Below, piece after piece: positions 10,011-20,696 of a DNA stretch of 64,000 bases (positions are counted from its first letter, which is position 1; every line of letters begins with the position of its first letter). The notes beneath the pieces are model-generated. The model ran no database searches and was not told the DNA's origin. It saw only the letters and a list, made by a program, of their open reading frames with translations. The stretch covers positions 1-64,000 of the forward strand of contig JAILKL010000016.1 in assembly GCA_024693775.1 (NCBI GenBank), read 5' to 3'. Position numbers and translations under genes: made by a program. The stretch is from Pseudobutyrivibrio sp. Lineage in GTDB: Bacteria > Bacillota > Clostridia > Lachnospirales > Lachnospiraceae.

Positions 10011-10904
10011 TTAATTAGATAAATCAAGGCATATTCTTCTGATTTCTTCGGAGAATATGCTTTCTTTTTGCCATAAAAAGGTAAAGTCATGCTTTATTTT
10101 AAAGTCTTTTAGATTTATTTCCTTTAAAATATTATTTGCTAGTTCGTTTTTTACAGCTGCTTTATATAAGAAGGAAATGCCACAGTCCATTGTCAACAGC
10201 TGAATGATGGAATGCATGTTTTCCACCTGTATATAGTGCCTAAAGTCCTCTATAGAGTAATTTTGAGTGGCAAGGCTTCGCTCAAGAATATTTCTGGTAC
10301 CAGAGCCAGGCTCTCTAATTAATAACCTTTCTTCAAATAAGTCATTAATGTTCTGGGGGCGTTTAACAAAATGATGAGTACTATTGCACACTGGAATAAA
10401 ATCTTCTGTAGAAAATCTAAGGGTTTCATATTCATTCATTGGGAAATATCCTTCTACAAGGGCAAAATCAATTTCGCCATTTTGTAAAAGCTCTAAAAGT
10501 GTCTTCGTATTTCCGTAGCGGATTTTAAAGTTTATATCTGGATTTTTTGATAAATATTTGGATATTGGATCCGCAATTACGTATTCACCTATAGTCATGG
10601 TGACGCCAAAGGAGATGGTGGCAGTATTGTCATTGGCACTAGCTAGAGCATCCATTATTTTTAACTCATCATTTTTCATTTTGTTTAGCTTGTCAAATAA
10701 AATATGTCCTGAGTCTGTGAGAGACAGCTTTTTACCATTTTGAGAAAAAAGCTTTGTATTATAGTACCCCTCTAAATACTTTATATGCTGCGATACGGCA
10801 GGCTGAGTGATGTGTAGCTCTGCAGCAGCCTTTGTGTAGCTCATGTATTTACAAACATATAAAAAGGTATCGATACGATTATCTAACATAATAAAACCAT
10901 CCAT
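10011..10904 (-). CDS. LysR family transcriptional regulator
   Basis: N-terminal HTH YTKAAAELHITQPAVSQHIKYLE; likely start at the internal MLDNRID. Confidence 0.93.
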   Translation of the reverse strand: MDGFIMLDNRIDTFLYVCKYMSYTKAAAELHITQPAVSQHIKYLEGYYNTKLFSQNGKKLSLTDSGHILFDKLNKMKNDELKIMDALASANDNTATISFGVTMTIGEYVIADPISKYLSKNPDINFKIRYGNTKTLLELLQNGEIDFALVEGYFPMNEYETLRFSTEDFIPVCNSTHHFVKRPQNINDLFEERLLIREPGSGTRNILERSLATQNYSIEDFRHYIQVENMHSIIQLLTMDCGISFLYKAAVKNELANNILKEINLKDFKIKHDFTFLWQKESIFSEEIRRICLDLSN

Positions 10905-11002
10905 AAGTAAAATTTATGGATATATTATAATATATAATTTTTATTTTGGAACGTATAAACGTATAATTGCCTTTGGAATTTAATATTGTGGAGGTAAAAA
11001 TT

Positions 11003-12028
11003 GTGGAATTTTTAAAGAAAAATGCCATTGGTATTTTGGTATGCTTCGTAATTGCGTTACCATCCTGGATGCTTGGTAAGCAATTTCCAATTATAGGAGG
11101 TGCAGTTATTGCAATTATTGCTGGTATGATTATTGCTCTCTTTTGGAATGATAAGAAGGGTGCGGATGCAGGTATAAAATTTACATCAAAATATATCCTG
11201 CAGACAGCAGTAGTTTTACTTGGCTTTGGAATGAATCTTAGCGTAGTCCTTCAAACAGGAAAGGAGTCTCTTCCTATTATTGTTTGCACAATAACAACAT
11301 CACTTGTTATTGCAGGACTACTTCATAAGGCTTTAAAGGTACAGGGAAATACAGCTATTTTAGTTGGCGTTGGTTCATCTATTTGTGGTGGCTCAGCCAT
11401 TGCAGCAACAGCGCCTGTTATCGATGCTGATGATGACGAGGTAGCCCAGGCTATTTCAGTTATTTTCTTCTTTAATGTATTAGCTGCATTATTCTTCCCA
11501 ACACTTGGAAAGTTAATTGGATTTGATACTACATCAGGAAATGCATTTGGTTTATTTGCAGGAACAGCCGTAAATGATACATCTTCAGTTACAGCAGTGG
11601 CATCTACTTGGGATAGCATGTGGAATCTTGGCACACAGACCTTGGACAAGGCTGTCACAGTAAAGCTTACACGTACACTTGCTATTATTCCTATTACACT
11701 TGTTCTTGCTATGTATAGAGCCAGAAAGGCAAAGGCAAGCGGTGAGCATGCAAATGGATTTAGCTTTAAGAGAGCATTTCCAATGTTCATAGTCTATTTC
11801 ATTATCGCATCTATAATTACTACTGTTGCAGTAAATTTTGGAGTATCAGCTGATTTATTTAATCCATTAAAGGAGCTTAGCAAGTTCTTTATTGTTATGG
11901 CTATGGCTGCCATAGGTTTAAATAGTAATATTATAAAGCTGGTAAAATCTGGTGGAAAACCAATTCTTATTGGTGCCTGCTGCTGGATTGGTATTACTCT
12001 AATGAGCTTGTTTATTCAAAGCTTATAA
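11003..12028 (+). CDS. YeiH/UPF0324 family putative sulfate/sulfite exporter
   Basis: [30 protein letters not shown] motif; GTG start after GGAGG (ORF track begins upstream at 10967). Confidence 0.88.
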   Translation: MEFLKKNAIGILVCFVIALPSWMLGKQFPIIGGAVIAIIAGMIIALFWNDKKGADAGIKFTSKYILQTAVVLLGFGMNLSVVLQTGKESLPIIVCTITTSLVIAGLLHKALKVQGNTAILVGVGSSICGGSAIAATAPVIDADDDEVAQAISVIFFFNVLAALFFPTLGKLIGFDTTSGNAFGLFAGTAVNDTSSVTAVASTWDSMWNLGTQTLDKAVTVKLTRTLAIIPITLVLAMYRARKAKASGEHANGFSFKRAFPMFIVYFIIASIITTVAVNFGVSADLFNPLKELSKFFIVMAMAAIGLNSNIIKLVKSGGKPILIGACCWIGITLMSLFIQSL

Positions 12029-12040
12029 AATCCTACTTCG

Positions 12041-12076
12041 ACCACCTGTCAGTTATTTGCTGACAGGTGGTTTTTA
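12041..12076 (+). terminator. Intrinsic terminator
   Basis: ACCACCTGTCAG...CTGACAGGTGGT 12-bp stem then T-run. Confidence 0.9.
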
Positions 12077-12116
12077 TATTACAATGAATAACAGTGTTTA
12101 TATTGGGAGAAAAAGG

Positions 12117-12830
12117 ATGTTAAGAATTGCCATAGTAGAGGATGAAAAAGAGTATCAGGCTAGTCTCATTGAGCACCTTAGTCAGTACGAATCAGAACAC
12201 AATGAAAATTTCATAGTGCGTACTTTTTATGATGGTATAGATATATTAGATGACTATACTTCAGAATATGATGTTATTTTTCTAGACATTCATATGAAAT
12301 ACCAGGATGGTATGTCAACAGCTAGAAAAATCAGAGAGCTAGACGATTCTGTGATTATTATTTTTATTACTGCCTTGGCGCAATATGCTATTGAGGGCTA
12401 CAAGGTAAATGCTTTAGATTTTATTTTAAAGCCTGTAGTTTACGATCAGCTGGAGGGCGCTATGGATAAGGTATTAAAAACCTCATCCAAATACGAGAAA
12501 AGCAAAGAAATTATTGTTTCAGATGATGGAGCCAAAAGAAAAATTTCTACAGAGGATGTCTATTATATAGAAGTAGTAGGGCATACCATTGTTATTCACA
12601 GCACCATTGGAGTATTTGAACAAAGAGGCAAGAGCTTAAAGGTCATTGCTGAGGAATTGAAAGAATACAATTTTGTACAAAGCGGCCAGTCTCAATTAAT
12701 TAATTTAAAATATGTAGATAAAATTCAGGGTGATATTATCTTTATTAATAATGAAGAAATCTTTATGAGTCGAAGCAGAAAGAAAGACTTTATTGCAGCC
12801 TTTGGTGAATATGTGGGTATGGAAATATGA
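12117..12830 (+). CDS. LytTR family response regulator
   Basis: Receiver domain (EDEKEY, FLDIHM) plus LytTR DNA-binding domain; start moved to 12117 (AAAAGG upstream) because the 12057 start lies in a terminator. Confidence 0.92.
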   Translation: MLRIAIVEDEKEYQASLIEHLSQYESEHNENFIVRTFYDGIDILDDYTSEYDVIFLDIHMKYQDGMSTARKIRELDDSVIIIFITALAQYAIEGYKVNALDFILKPVVYDQLEGAMDKVLKTSSKYEKSKEIIVSDDGAKRKISTEDVYYIEVVGHTIVIHSTIGVFEQRGKSLKVIAEELKEYNFVQSGQSQLINLKYVDKIQGDIIFINNEEIFMSRSRKKDFIAAFGEYVGMEI

Positions 12831-14122
12831 TTAAATATTTTAATTTAGGTTATTTAATAGAAATGCTTATGCCGGTGATAGGCCTATGTGCCCTTTTAGA
12901 AAAACGTAAATTTGGTGTTATTAAAGGGGCCATTAGTGTTTTTATTGGGGCAAATATAGATATCATAATAATCTATATAATGAGCTTAACTATACCATTT
13001 GAAAATGTTAGCAATAGCGTTAATGATATGAACGGCAACTATCTTTTTTTAGTATGTTGGTTTTTGATTACATGGTTATCTGTGATTACAGGTATATATT
13101 TGAGCTCAAAGGTAAAATATAAAGAGGCCATATATTTATTTGCCATAAGCTATACAATCGAGCACATTTTTTATTGTGTAAGAAAGCTAGTGAATTATCA
13201 TTTTTCAATCAGTGAATACAATCCTGTATTATATACCTTTTGTATAATCGGATCCTTTCTTACGGCGTATTTTTGGTTTTCAAAGGCTACAGTAAAAAAT
13301 GGTAAATATAAAATAGAAACCATGTCGGCCACTTGGGCTACGGTTATGATTATGGTACTAGTGTGGGGGCTTAGTATTTGGGCAGATTATTTTGAATACA
13401 CCCATATTCATGCGCTTTATGCTATACTTGCTTGTTTATTTTTGCTTATTAGTCAAAGAGCACAGCTTATTAGAGAAAATGAACGAAGCGATTTTCAAAA
13501 GAAAGAACAATTATGGAATGAGACAAAGATGCGATATCAAATGTCAAGGGATGCTATGGCTGTGGTAAACCAGCATTATCATGACATGAAGCACCAAATA
13601 AATGTCTTATCGAATATGGAAAATGACGAAAAGCGTCGCGGTATTTTATCTGAAATGGAAAACGATATCGCAATATATGATGCCGTCGTTAGAACAGGTA
13701 ATGAATATTTAGATACGGTACTTACTGAAAAGAAGCTAATATGTCATAGCAAAAATATTCAAATGAGCTGTATTGTGGATGGAAAACAGCTAGAATTTAT
13801 TGATGAGCTGGATTTATATACTCTGCTTGGTAATGCCCTTGATAATGCCATTGAAGCAAATGAAAAAATAATCGATAATACTAAACGTTGGATTTCAGTT
13901 CAGATTCAAAATAAAAAGGGAATAGTACTAGTGGAAATCGTTAATCCATATCAAAACTCTCTTAAATATAAGGGTGATGCCTTTGAAACCTCAAAGGAGG
14001 ACAAGCTAAGTCATGGCTATGGCATTAGCAGTATCAAAAATATAGTAGAAAAATATAGTGGGCAATTGATTATCAAAACTGAGAATAGCAAGTTTTTACT
14101 CAGAATAATTTTTAATAATTAA
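12827..14122 (+). CDS. GHKL domain sensor histidine kinase
   Basis: N-terminal TM helices, HYHDMKHQINVL H-box, LGNALDNAIEAN N-box. Confidence 0.92.
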   Translation: MIKYFNLGYLIEMLMPVIGLCALLEKRKFGVIKGAISVFIGANIDIIIIYIMSLTIPFENVSNSVNDMNGNYLFLVCWFLITWLSVITGIYLSSKVKYKEAIYLFAISYTIEHIFYCVRKLVNYHFSISEYNPVLYTFCIIGSFLTAYFWFSKATVKNGKYKIETMSATWATVMIMVLVWGLSIWADYFEYTHIHALYAILACLFLLISQRAQLIRENERSDFQKKEQLWNETKMRYQMSRDAMAVVNQHYHDMKHQINVLSNMENDEKRRGILSEMENDIAIYDAVVRTGNEYLDTVLTEKKLICHSKNIQMSCIVDGKQLEFIDELDLYTLLGNALDNAIEANEKIIDNTKRWISVQIQNKKGIVLVEIVNPYQNSLKYKGDAFETSKEDKLSHGYGISSIKNIVEKYSGQLIIKTENSKFLLRIIFNN

Positions 14123-14140
14123 CCAAATATGTCACAAAAT

Positions 14141-14171
14141 ATGCAGGCTAGGACAAAGCCTGCATTTTTTT
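14141..14171 (+). terminator. Intrinsic terminator
   Basis: ATGCAGGCT...AGCCTGCAT then T7. Confidence 0.88.
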
Positions 14172-14226
14172 GTTTGAAAATGCTACTTTTTACTTAGCAA
14201 TTATTTTATATAAAAGGAGAAGTAGT

Positions 14227-17200
14227 ATGAGTAAGGTGAGAAAGATAGTGGGAACTACTATTCGCTCAATTTTTATTATTATTCTAGTAGTAATAATAGC
14301 GGCAATTAGTTCTATTTTACCCGACTATGCCAGAATGGCTGATAATATGGTTGGTGGTATTAATAACAAAATAGATAATTCTGATGTGGATACAGCTGGT
14401 CTTGATTTGGAATATAACAAGCCGGATTATGACACAGAATCTATCAAAACTGCTGAGGCTGATTTACATCAACGTATAGCAGATGAGGGAACAATTCTCT
14501 TAAAAAATGATGATAATGTTTTACCTAAAACAGCAGAGGATACATTTAGTTTCTTTAGTGTAAACTCTGCAACAGTATCTGCCAACGACAGCATGATGGG
14601 TGGCAGAAATCTTGAAGCTATTTTTGATAATGCTTCAGTATCTTTAAACAAAACACTTTTCAATTTCTATAAAGAAAAATCAGCGGAGTATGGACTTGGA
14701 GCAGGTTCTATTTCCTATGGTGATGCTGAAGATTTCAGTATTAATGAGGTGCCACTAAAAGAGCTTGAAAGCAATTCAGAGGTTATGGATTCTATCAAGG
14801 GCACTGTTCCAGTATATTTCCTTAAAAGAGTAGCTGGAGAAGGAAGAGATATGCCTCGTTCTATGTACAATCATGCTGACAATGAAGAAGATCAGGCAAA
14901 AACATATCTTGAGCCAGATAGTACAGAGCTAGAAATTATCAAGTACTTAAATGATAATTTTGATGATGTTATTTTAGTAGCAAATTCAAATGCTGCACTT
15001 GATTTAGATTTCCTTAAGGATTATCCAAATGTAAAGGCAGTTATTTCTGCCACAGCAATTGAGTCATTACCATATATATTAACAGGTCAGGTTAATCCAT
15101 CAGGTAGAACAGTTGATACCTTTGCAGCAGACCCTGTAAATTCTCCAGCAGCAATGAACTTTGGTGATTATCAGTATTCTGATGCAGATGGAAATCTTAC
15201 AAAATATAATTATGTAACCTACGAAGAAGGTATTTATGTAGGGTACAAATATTATGAAACCAGATATGAGGATGCTGTCCTAGGACAGGGAAATGCTGGT
15301 GACTACGATTATAATAACGAAGTAGTTTATCCATTTGGCTATGGAATGTCCTACACCACTTTTGATTGGTCAGATATGACTACTACATGGAATGGTGACG
15401 ATTGTACAGTAACAGTAAATGTTACAAATAGTGGTGATTATGCTGGAAAGGATGTTGTAGAGCTATATGCTCAGAGTCCTTATACACAGTATGATATTGA
15501 AAATGGTGTTGAGAAGCCAGCAGTGCAGCTAGTGGCTTATGAAAAGACAAATGAGCTTGCGCCTGGTGAGTCTCAGGAGGTTGCTCTTACATTTAACAAA
15601 TCACAATTAAAGGCTTACGATGCAAATGGAGCAAAGACATATATTTTTGACGCTGGAGATTATTACATCACAGCAGCAAAAAATGCTCATGCAGCTGTAA
15701 ATAATATTTTAACTGCAAAGGGTGTTGATAGTAGCTCATTGCTAGAGAGCAGTGGAATGAGCTACGAGGCTAATGCAGATTTTGTATCAATGTACACTCC
15801 AGAAAATACAGAGGTGGATACAACTACATATGCAAAGGATAGTTATTCAGGAGTTGATGTAACAAATCAGCTTGACGCTGCAAAGGGCGATGCAAAATAT
15901 TTAACAAGAAATGATTGGGTAGGAACATTCCCAACACATGATGGAGTACCTAGTGCACAGATTAGTACATGGGGCAATGAAATCAATGGAGATGATGGAG
16001 CTTCATATACATATACAAAGGAAGCATCACAGGATTTAATTGATAAACTAGATAGCTTTGATTCTAATACAGATATTGACCCTGAATCTTTGGCAGATAC
16101 AGAAATTGTTTATGGAAAAGACAATGGACTTACTCTTATTGATATGAGAGGTCTTGATTATGATGATCCAAAGTGGGATGATCTTTTAGATGAGCTTACA
16201 GCTGATGAAATCTACAAGGCAGTTGGTATTAGTGGATATGGTATTGAGTATATTGATTCTGTAGAAAAGCCATTTAACATTGATGCTGATACAGCAGCAG
16301 GTCTTATTTTTGGTGGAACTAGTGCAATGTTTCCTAATTCTATGACACTTGCTCAATCTTGGAACAAGGAATTGGCATTAGAGTTTGGAACAATGATTGG
16401 TAACGAAGGATTACTTGGAGGAGCAGACGGATGGTACGCTCCATCAATGAATATTCATCGTACACCATTCTCTGGTAGAAACGGAGAGTACTATTCAGAG
16501 GATGCATTCCTTTCAGGAACAGTAGGTTCAAATGCAGTATATGGTGCAGCTTCAAAGGGTATGTACACATATATCAAGCATTTCGCATTTAATGATCAGG
16601 AAGATCACCGTGGTGATAGAGATGGACAATTTAGTGTAGCTACATGGCTTAATGAGCAGAGTGCTCGTGAGATTTACTTACTTCCATTTGAAATGTGCAT
16701 GAAGGTGGGTGATGTTACATTAAATTATGTTGAAAAGCAGGATGATGGTACATACAAGAATGCTTCAAGAGATATTAGAGCATCTCAGGCAGTAATGACC
16801 TCCTTCAATAGAGTTGGCGCTACCTGGACTGGTGGAGATTACAATCTCATTACAGGAATTCTTAGAAATGAATGGGCATTCAATGGATTAGTTTTAACAG
16901 ATAATGCAAATACTGGCGTATTCATGGACGGCTATCAAATGACAGAGGCGGGCTCAGATATCAAGCTTACATCAGTAGCAGCTTCAGCAAGATATGATTT
17001 TGATAAAAATGATCCAGCTACATATTATTATGCAAGACAGGCAATGCATCACATGCTTTATGTGGTTGCAAACTCAAAGGCTATGAACAACGCTATGCCT
17101 GGAAGTCATTTTGAGAATGGACTTAGAACTACTCAATTATTAAGTAGAGTAGTAGTTACAGTTTGTGTTTTACTTATTTTATTGAATATCTATAGAATAT

Positions 17201-17295
17201 TTAGACTGTTTAAGCCTACAGAAAAAAAGCTTGCAAAGCTACAGGCAAAGGCAGAGAAAAAAGCAGCAAAAAAGGCAGCAAAACTTAATAAATAA
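14227..17295 (+). CDS. Membrane-anchored GH3 family beta-glucosidase-like, reversed domain order
   Basis: N-terminal TM; ILLKNDDNVLP (GH3 C-domain) early, FnIII-like VTNSGDYAGKDVVELYAQ, then GH3 N-domain (WYAPSMNIHRTPFSGRNGEYYSED, FNGLVLTDNANTG); C-terminal TM. Start 14227 has AAAGGAG. Confidence 0.9.
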   Translation: MSKVRKIVGTTIRSIFIIILVVIIAAISSILPDYARMADNMVGGINNKIDNSDVDTAGLDLEYNKPDYDTESIKTAEADLHQRIADEGTILLKNDDNVLPKTAEDTFSFFSVNSATVSANDSMMGGRNLEAIFDNASVSLNKTLFNFYKEKSAEYGLGAGSISYGDAEDFSINEVPLKELESNSEVMDSIKGTVPVYFLKRVAGEGRDMPRSMYNHADNEEDQAKTYLEPDSTELEIIKYLNDNFDDVILVANSNAALDLDFLKDYPNVKAVISATAIESLPYILTGQVNPSGRTVDTFAADPVNSPAAMNFGDYQYSDADGNLTKYNYVTYEEGIYVGYKYYETRYEDAVLGQGNAGDYDYNNEVVYPFGYGMSYTTFDWSDMTTTWNGDDCTVTVNVTNSGDYAGKDVVELYAQSPYTQYDIENGVEKPAVQLVAYEKTNELAPGESQEVALTFNKSQLKAYDANGAKTYIFDAGDYYITAAKNAHAAVNNILTAKGVDSSSLLESSGMSYEANADFVSMYTPENTEVDTTTYAKDSYSGVDVTNQLDAAKGDAKYLTRNDWVGTFPTHDGVPSAQISTWGNEINGDDGASYTYTKEASQDLIDKLDSFDSNTDIDPESLADTEIVYGKDNGLTLIDMRGLDYDDPKWDDLLDELTADEIYKAVGISGYGIEYIDSVEKPFNIDADTAAGLIFGGTSAMFPNSMTLAQSWNKELALEFGTMIGNEGLLGGADGWYAPSMNIHRTPFSGRNGEYYSEDAFLSGTVGSNAVYGAASKGMYTYIKHFAFNDQEDHRGDRDGQFSVATWLNEQSAREIYLLPFEMCMKVGDVTLNYVEKQDDGTYKNASRDIRASQAVMTSFNRVGATWTGGDYNLITGILRNEWAFNGLVLTDNANTGVFMDGYQMTEAGSDIKLTSVAASARYDFDKNDPATYYYARQAMHHMLYVVANSKAMNNAMPGSHFENGLRTTQLLSRVVVTVCVLLILLNIYRIFRLFKPTEKKLAKLQAKAEKKAAKKAAKLNK

Positions 17296-17445
17296 CCCGT
17301 AATAAAAATTTAGTTGTTTTAAATCAACTTTTTGTTTATGGAGATAGGATCCCTGGTGTTTTAAAATAATAATCAAGGTATGACAAATTTTTAACAATGT
17401 TTCTGGCGTGTAAATATTGTTGAAAAGTAAAAGGAGGATTATTAA

Positions 17446-19437
17446 ATGAAATACCAGGGACTTTTTGAGCCTATCAAGATTGGTAAGCTTGAAATTAAGA
17501 ACCGCTATGCAATGGCTCCTATGGGACCTTTAGGTCTTGGAGATTGCGAGGGCGGATGGAATGACAGAGGAATTGATTACTATACAAGACGTGCACAAGG
17601 TGGCATTGGCCTTATTATTACAGGTGTAACATTTTCTGATACAGAGGTTGAAAAGCCTTCATTCCCTAATACACCAAACTCAACATACAATCCAGTTCAG
17701 TTCGTAAGAACTAGCCGTGAGATGACAGAGCGTGTTCATGCATACGGCTCAAAGATTTTCTTACAGATGAGCGGCGGATTTGGTCGTGTTACAATCCCTA
17801 CAAACTTAGGTGAGTTCCCACCAGTATCTGCATCAGCAGTACCTCACAGATGGTTAGACAAGACATGTCGTCCACTTACAGTCGAGGAGATTCACGGTAT
17901 TGTAGAAAGCTTTGGTAAGGGCGCGTACAATGCAAAGCGTGCAGGCTTTGACGGTGTAGAGATTCATGCTGTACATGAGGGATATCTTATTGATCAGTTT
18001 GCGATTTCTTTCTTTAACCAGAGAAATGATGAGTACGGCGGAAGCTTAGAGAATAGACTTAGATTTGCAAAGGAAATCCGTGAGGAAATTGCAAGAACTT
18101 GTGGATGGGACTTCCCAGTAGCAATGAGATTTTCTCTTAAGTCTATGATTAAGGACTTTAGAGAGGGTGCTCTTCCAGGAGAAGAATTCGAGGAGAAGGG
18201 CCGTGATATCGAAGAGGGTATCGAGGCAGCAAAGCTTCTTGAAAAATATGGTTACGATGCACTAGACGTAGATGCAGGAACATATGATGCATGGTGGTGG
18301 AATCACCCACCAATGTATATGGAAAAGGCTCCATACAAAGAGTTCGCAAAGATTACAAAGGAAAATGTAAATATTCCTGTAATCATGGCAGGTCGTGTGG
18401 ACAATCCAGATACAGCAATTGATTGTTTAAATAATGATATCTGCGATATGATTTCACTTGGTCGTCCAACACTTGCAGATCCTGATATTGTTAACAAGAT
18501 TCGCAGAGACAAGCTCAGCCAGATTCGTCCATGTATAAGCTGTCAGGAAGGCTGCATGGGTCGTATTCAGACATATTCACTTATCAACTGTGCAGTAAAC
18601 CCACAGGCAGGTAAGGAAAGATTAAACCAGTACAATCCAATCACTAAGAAGAAAAAGGTTCTTGTTGTTGGTGGCGGTGTTGCTGGTTGTGAGGCAGCAA
18701 GAGTTCTTGCAGAAAGAGGACATGAGCCAGTATTATTCGAGGCTACAGGTCGTCTTGGTGGAAATCTTATCCCTGGTGGTGCACCAGCATTCAAGGAGGA
18801 TGACATCGCCCTTGCTAAATGGTATGAGGATGAGATGGCTCGTCTTAATGTAGAGCTTCACCTTAATACAAAGGCAACAGAAAAAGAGATTCTTGATTCT
18901 CAGTATGATGCTGTTATCCTTGCAACAGGTTCACGTCCAAAGATGTTCTCACTTGGTGATGACGAAAAGGTTTACTCAGCAGAGCAGGTACTTCTCGGTG
19001 AGAAGGAAACAGGTGACAATGTAGTAGTTGTCGGTGGTGGACTCGTAGGCTGCGAGCTTGCTCTTGATCTTGCTCAGAAGGGTAAGAAGGTAACAATCGT
19101 AGAGGCACTTGAGAAGCTTATGGCTGTTAACGGACCTCTTTGCTCAGCAAACAAGGAGATGCTTGAAAAGCTCATTCCATTTAATGGAATTGATGTTGTT
19201 ACAGGCGCTCGCGTTACAGGATTTAACAATGGTGTTCTTTCTGCAACAGTAGGAGAGGATACTAAAGAACTTAACGCTGATAGCGTAGTTCTTTGCGTTG
19301 GTTATGCTAGTGAAAATACTCTCTACAACCAGTACAAGAATGATGTTGACGAGATTTACTTACTTGGTGATGCTAGACAGGTATCAAATATTATGTATGG
19401 TATCTGGGATGCATTCGAGGTAGCAAACCACATTTAA
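17446..19437 (+). CDS. NADH:flavin oxidoreductase / FAD-dependent oxidoreductase (2,4-dienoyl-CoA reductase/OYE family)
   Basis: OYE-type barrel (NRYAMAPMGP, DGVEIHAVHEGYLIDQF), Fe-S CISCQEGCMGR, VLVVGGGVAGCEAA Rossmann motif. Confidence 0.94.
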   Translation: MKYQGLFEPIKIGKLEIKNRYAMAPMGPLGLGDCEGGWNDRGIDYYTRRAQGGIGLIITGVTFSDTEVEKPSFPNTPNSTYNPVQFVRTSREMTERVHAYGSKIFLQMSGGFGRVTIPTNLGEFPPVSASAVPHRWLDKTCRPLTVEEIHGIVESFGKGAYNAKRAGFDGVEIHAVHEGYLIDQFAISFFNQRNDEYGGSLENRLRFAKEIREEIARTCGWDFPVAMRFSLKSMIKDFREGALPGEEFEEKGRDIEEGIEAAKLLEKYGYDALDVDAGTYDAWWWNHPPMYMEKAPYKEFAKITKENVNIPVIMAGRVDNPDTAIDCLNNDICDMISLGRPTLADPDIVNKIRRDKLSQIRPCISCQEGCMGRIQTYSLINCAVNPQAGKERLNQYNPITKKKKVLVVGGGVAGCEAARVLAERGHEPVLFEATGRLGGNLIPGGAPAFKEDDIALAKWYEDEMARLNVELHLNTKATEKEILDSQYDAVILATGSRPKMFSLGDDEKVYSAEQVLLGEKETGDNVVVVGGGLVGCELALDLAQKGKKVTIVEALEKLMAVNGPLCSANKEMLEKLIPFNGIDVVTGARVTGFNNGVLSATVGEDTKELNADSVVLCVGYASENTLYNQYKNDVDEIYLLGDARQVSNIMYGIWDAFEVANHI

Positions 19438-19468
19438 TTAACCAATTTCCTAAAAAGTTAGAATAAAA

Positions 19469-19507
19469 GTAATACATATAAAAACCCCTACAACTAATAT
19501 GTATTAC
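19469..19507. repeat. 11-bp perfect inverted repeat GTAATACATAT-N17-ATATGTATTAC
   Basis: Read directly; lies between the oxidoreductase and lysR. Confidence 0.8.
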
Positions 19508-19519
19508 GTCCCCCCTTTT

Positions 19520-19561
19520 AAAGCTCTAGTCTATCGATTATTGATGGACTAGAGCTTTTAT
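19520..19561 (+). terminator. Hairpin/terminator
   Basis: AAAGCTCTAGTC...GACTAGAGCTTT 12-bp stem. Confidence 0.7.
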
Positions 19562-19567
19562 ATTACA

Positions 19568-20434
19568 ATGAGTCACATGAATACGAGAAATTTTAAATGT
19601 TTTCAAATAGTATATGAAGAAAGAAATTTGCAGGTGGCAGCCAGCAAATTATTTTTGTCGCCCCAAGGTCTTAGCAAAATTATAAAAAGCATTGAGGATG
19701 AGTGTGGCACACCTCTTTTTATTAGAACAAAGGAGGGCTTTGTTCCTACTGAAAGCGGAAAGCTATTTTATGAAAAGTCAAAAATCATTATTAGAGATAT
19801 TAATGATATGTTTTCTGCTATTGAGGCTGTAAATGACAAGGATAAAAGATTTAAAATGGGATTTGCAGCAGGAACCCTAAGAGCCTTAGATATACATAAA
19901 ATCCACAGCTTTATGAGGGACAATCCTCAAATACTTGCCAGCTGGTACGAGTGTGACAATGATCGGGTGCTAAAGCAGGTGATAAATGATGAAATAAGCT
20001 TTGGGTTCCTTGTGGGAAAGCCTAATGTTAATAATGTAATTTCTAAATTGGTGAGATCCGTTGAGATGGTGGTTTATGTCCATAAGGGGCACAGATTTTG
20101 GAATGTTGAGGAAATAGATATTAGTGATTTGAAGGATGAGGCCATTATATCCATGAATGAAAAATATCATATTTTCCACGATATTTTGAATGCATGTCAT
20201 CTAAATGGATTTATGCCCAATATTGTTGCTAGGGTTTCAGAGGGTTATTCCATCTATCAGCTGGTTAGAGATAAGGTAGGAATAGGTATAAGTCCGAGGT
20301 TTTTTGATGATTGTGATGACGTAAAAGCGATACGTATAAAGGATGCATATACCTGGGATGTATATGGGATTTATAGGTCTGATACACTAGATTATGAGTT
20401 GTGTGAAAAAATGATACAAGATATAGAAAAATAG
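19568..20434 (+). CDS. LysR family transcriptional regulator
   Basis: HTH QVAASKLFLSPQGLSKIIKSIEDECGTPLFIRTKEGFVPTESG; start may be 19577. Confidence 0.9.
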   Translation: MSHMNTRNFKCFQIVYEERNLQVAASKLFLSPQGLSKIIKSIEDECGTPLFIRTKEGFVPTESGKLFYEKSKIIIRDINDMFSAIEAVNDKDKRFKMGFAAGTLRALDIHKIHSFMRDNPQILASWYECDNDRVLKQVINDEISFGFLVGKPNVNNVISKLVRSVEMVVYVHKGHRFWNVEEIDISDLKDEAIISMNEKYHIFHDILNACHLNGFMPNIVARVSEGYSIYQLVRDKVGIGISPRFFDDCDDVKAIRIKDAYTWDVYGIYRSDTLDYELCEKMIQDIEK

Positions 20435-20564
20435 AATTATAGTATAAAGTGTTATATTGATTGTAAACACCTATTTGTTAATAACTAAATTCGCTACAAA
20501 AGTTGAATGGTGTCTAAAATTAGTACACGATTTACTCACATTTGAGAATAGTACCACGAAAATG

Positions 20565-20597
20565 ACAACTAGCCGTTGCTAGTTGTTATTTTTTTTG
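20565..20597 (+). terminator. Intrinsic terminator
   Basis: ACAACTAGC-CGTT-GCTAGTTGT then T-run. Confidence 0.9.
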
Positions 20598-20696
20598 TTA
20601 AAATGCAGACTTTCTGTAACAAAATTGTAACATTTTGAAATTATTTAAGGAATTAAAGGTGTATTGCCTAAACAGATAAGAAAGGATTTGAAGAAC

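Noticed and set aside
11323-11790. Minus-strand 155-aa ORF inside the YeiH gene
   Set aside because: Antisense shadow ORF of a conserved membrane protein gene.
12057-12116. Upstream start of the LytTR response regulator
   Set aside because: Begins inside a strong terminator hairpin; ATG 12117 has AAAAGG and begins the receiver domain.
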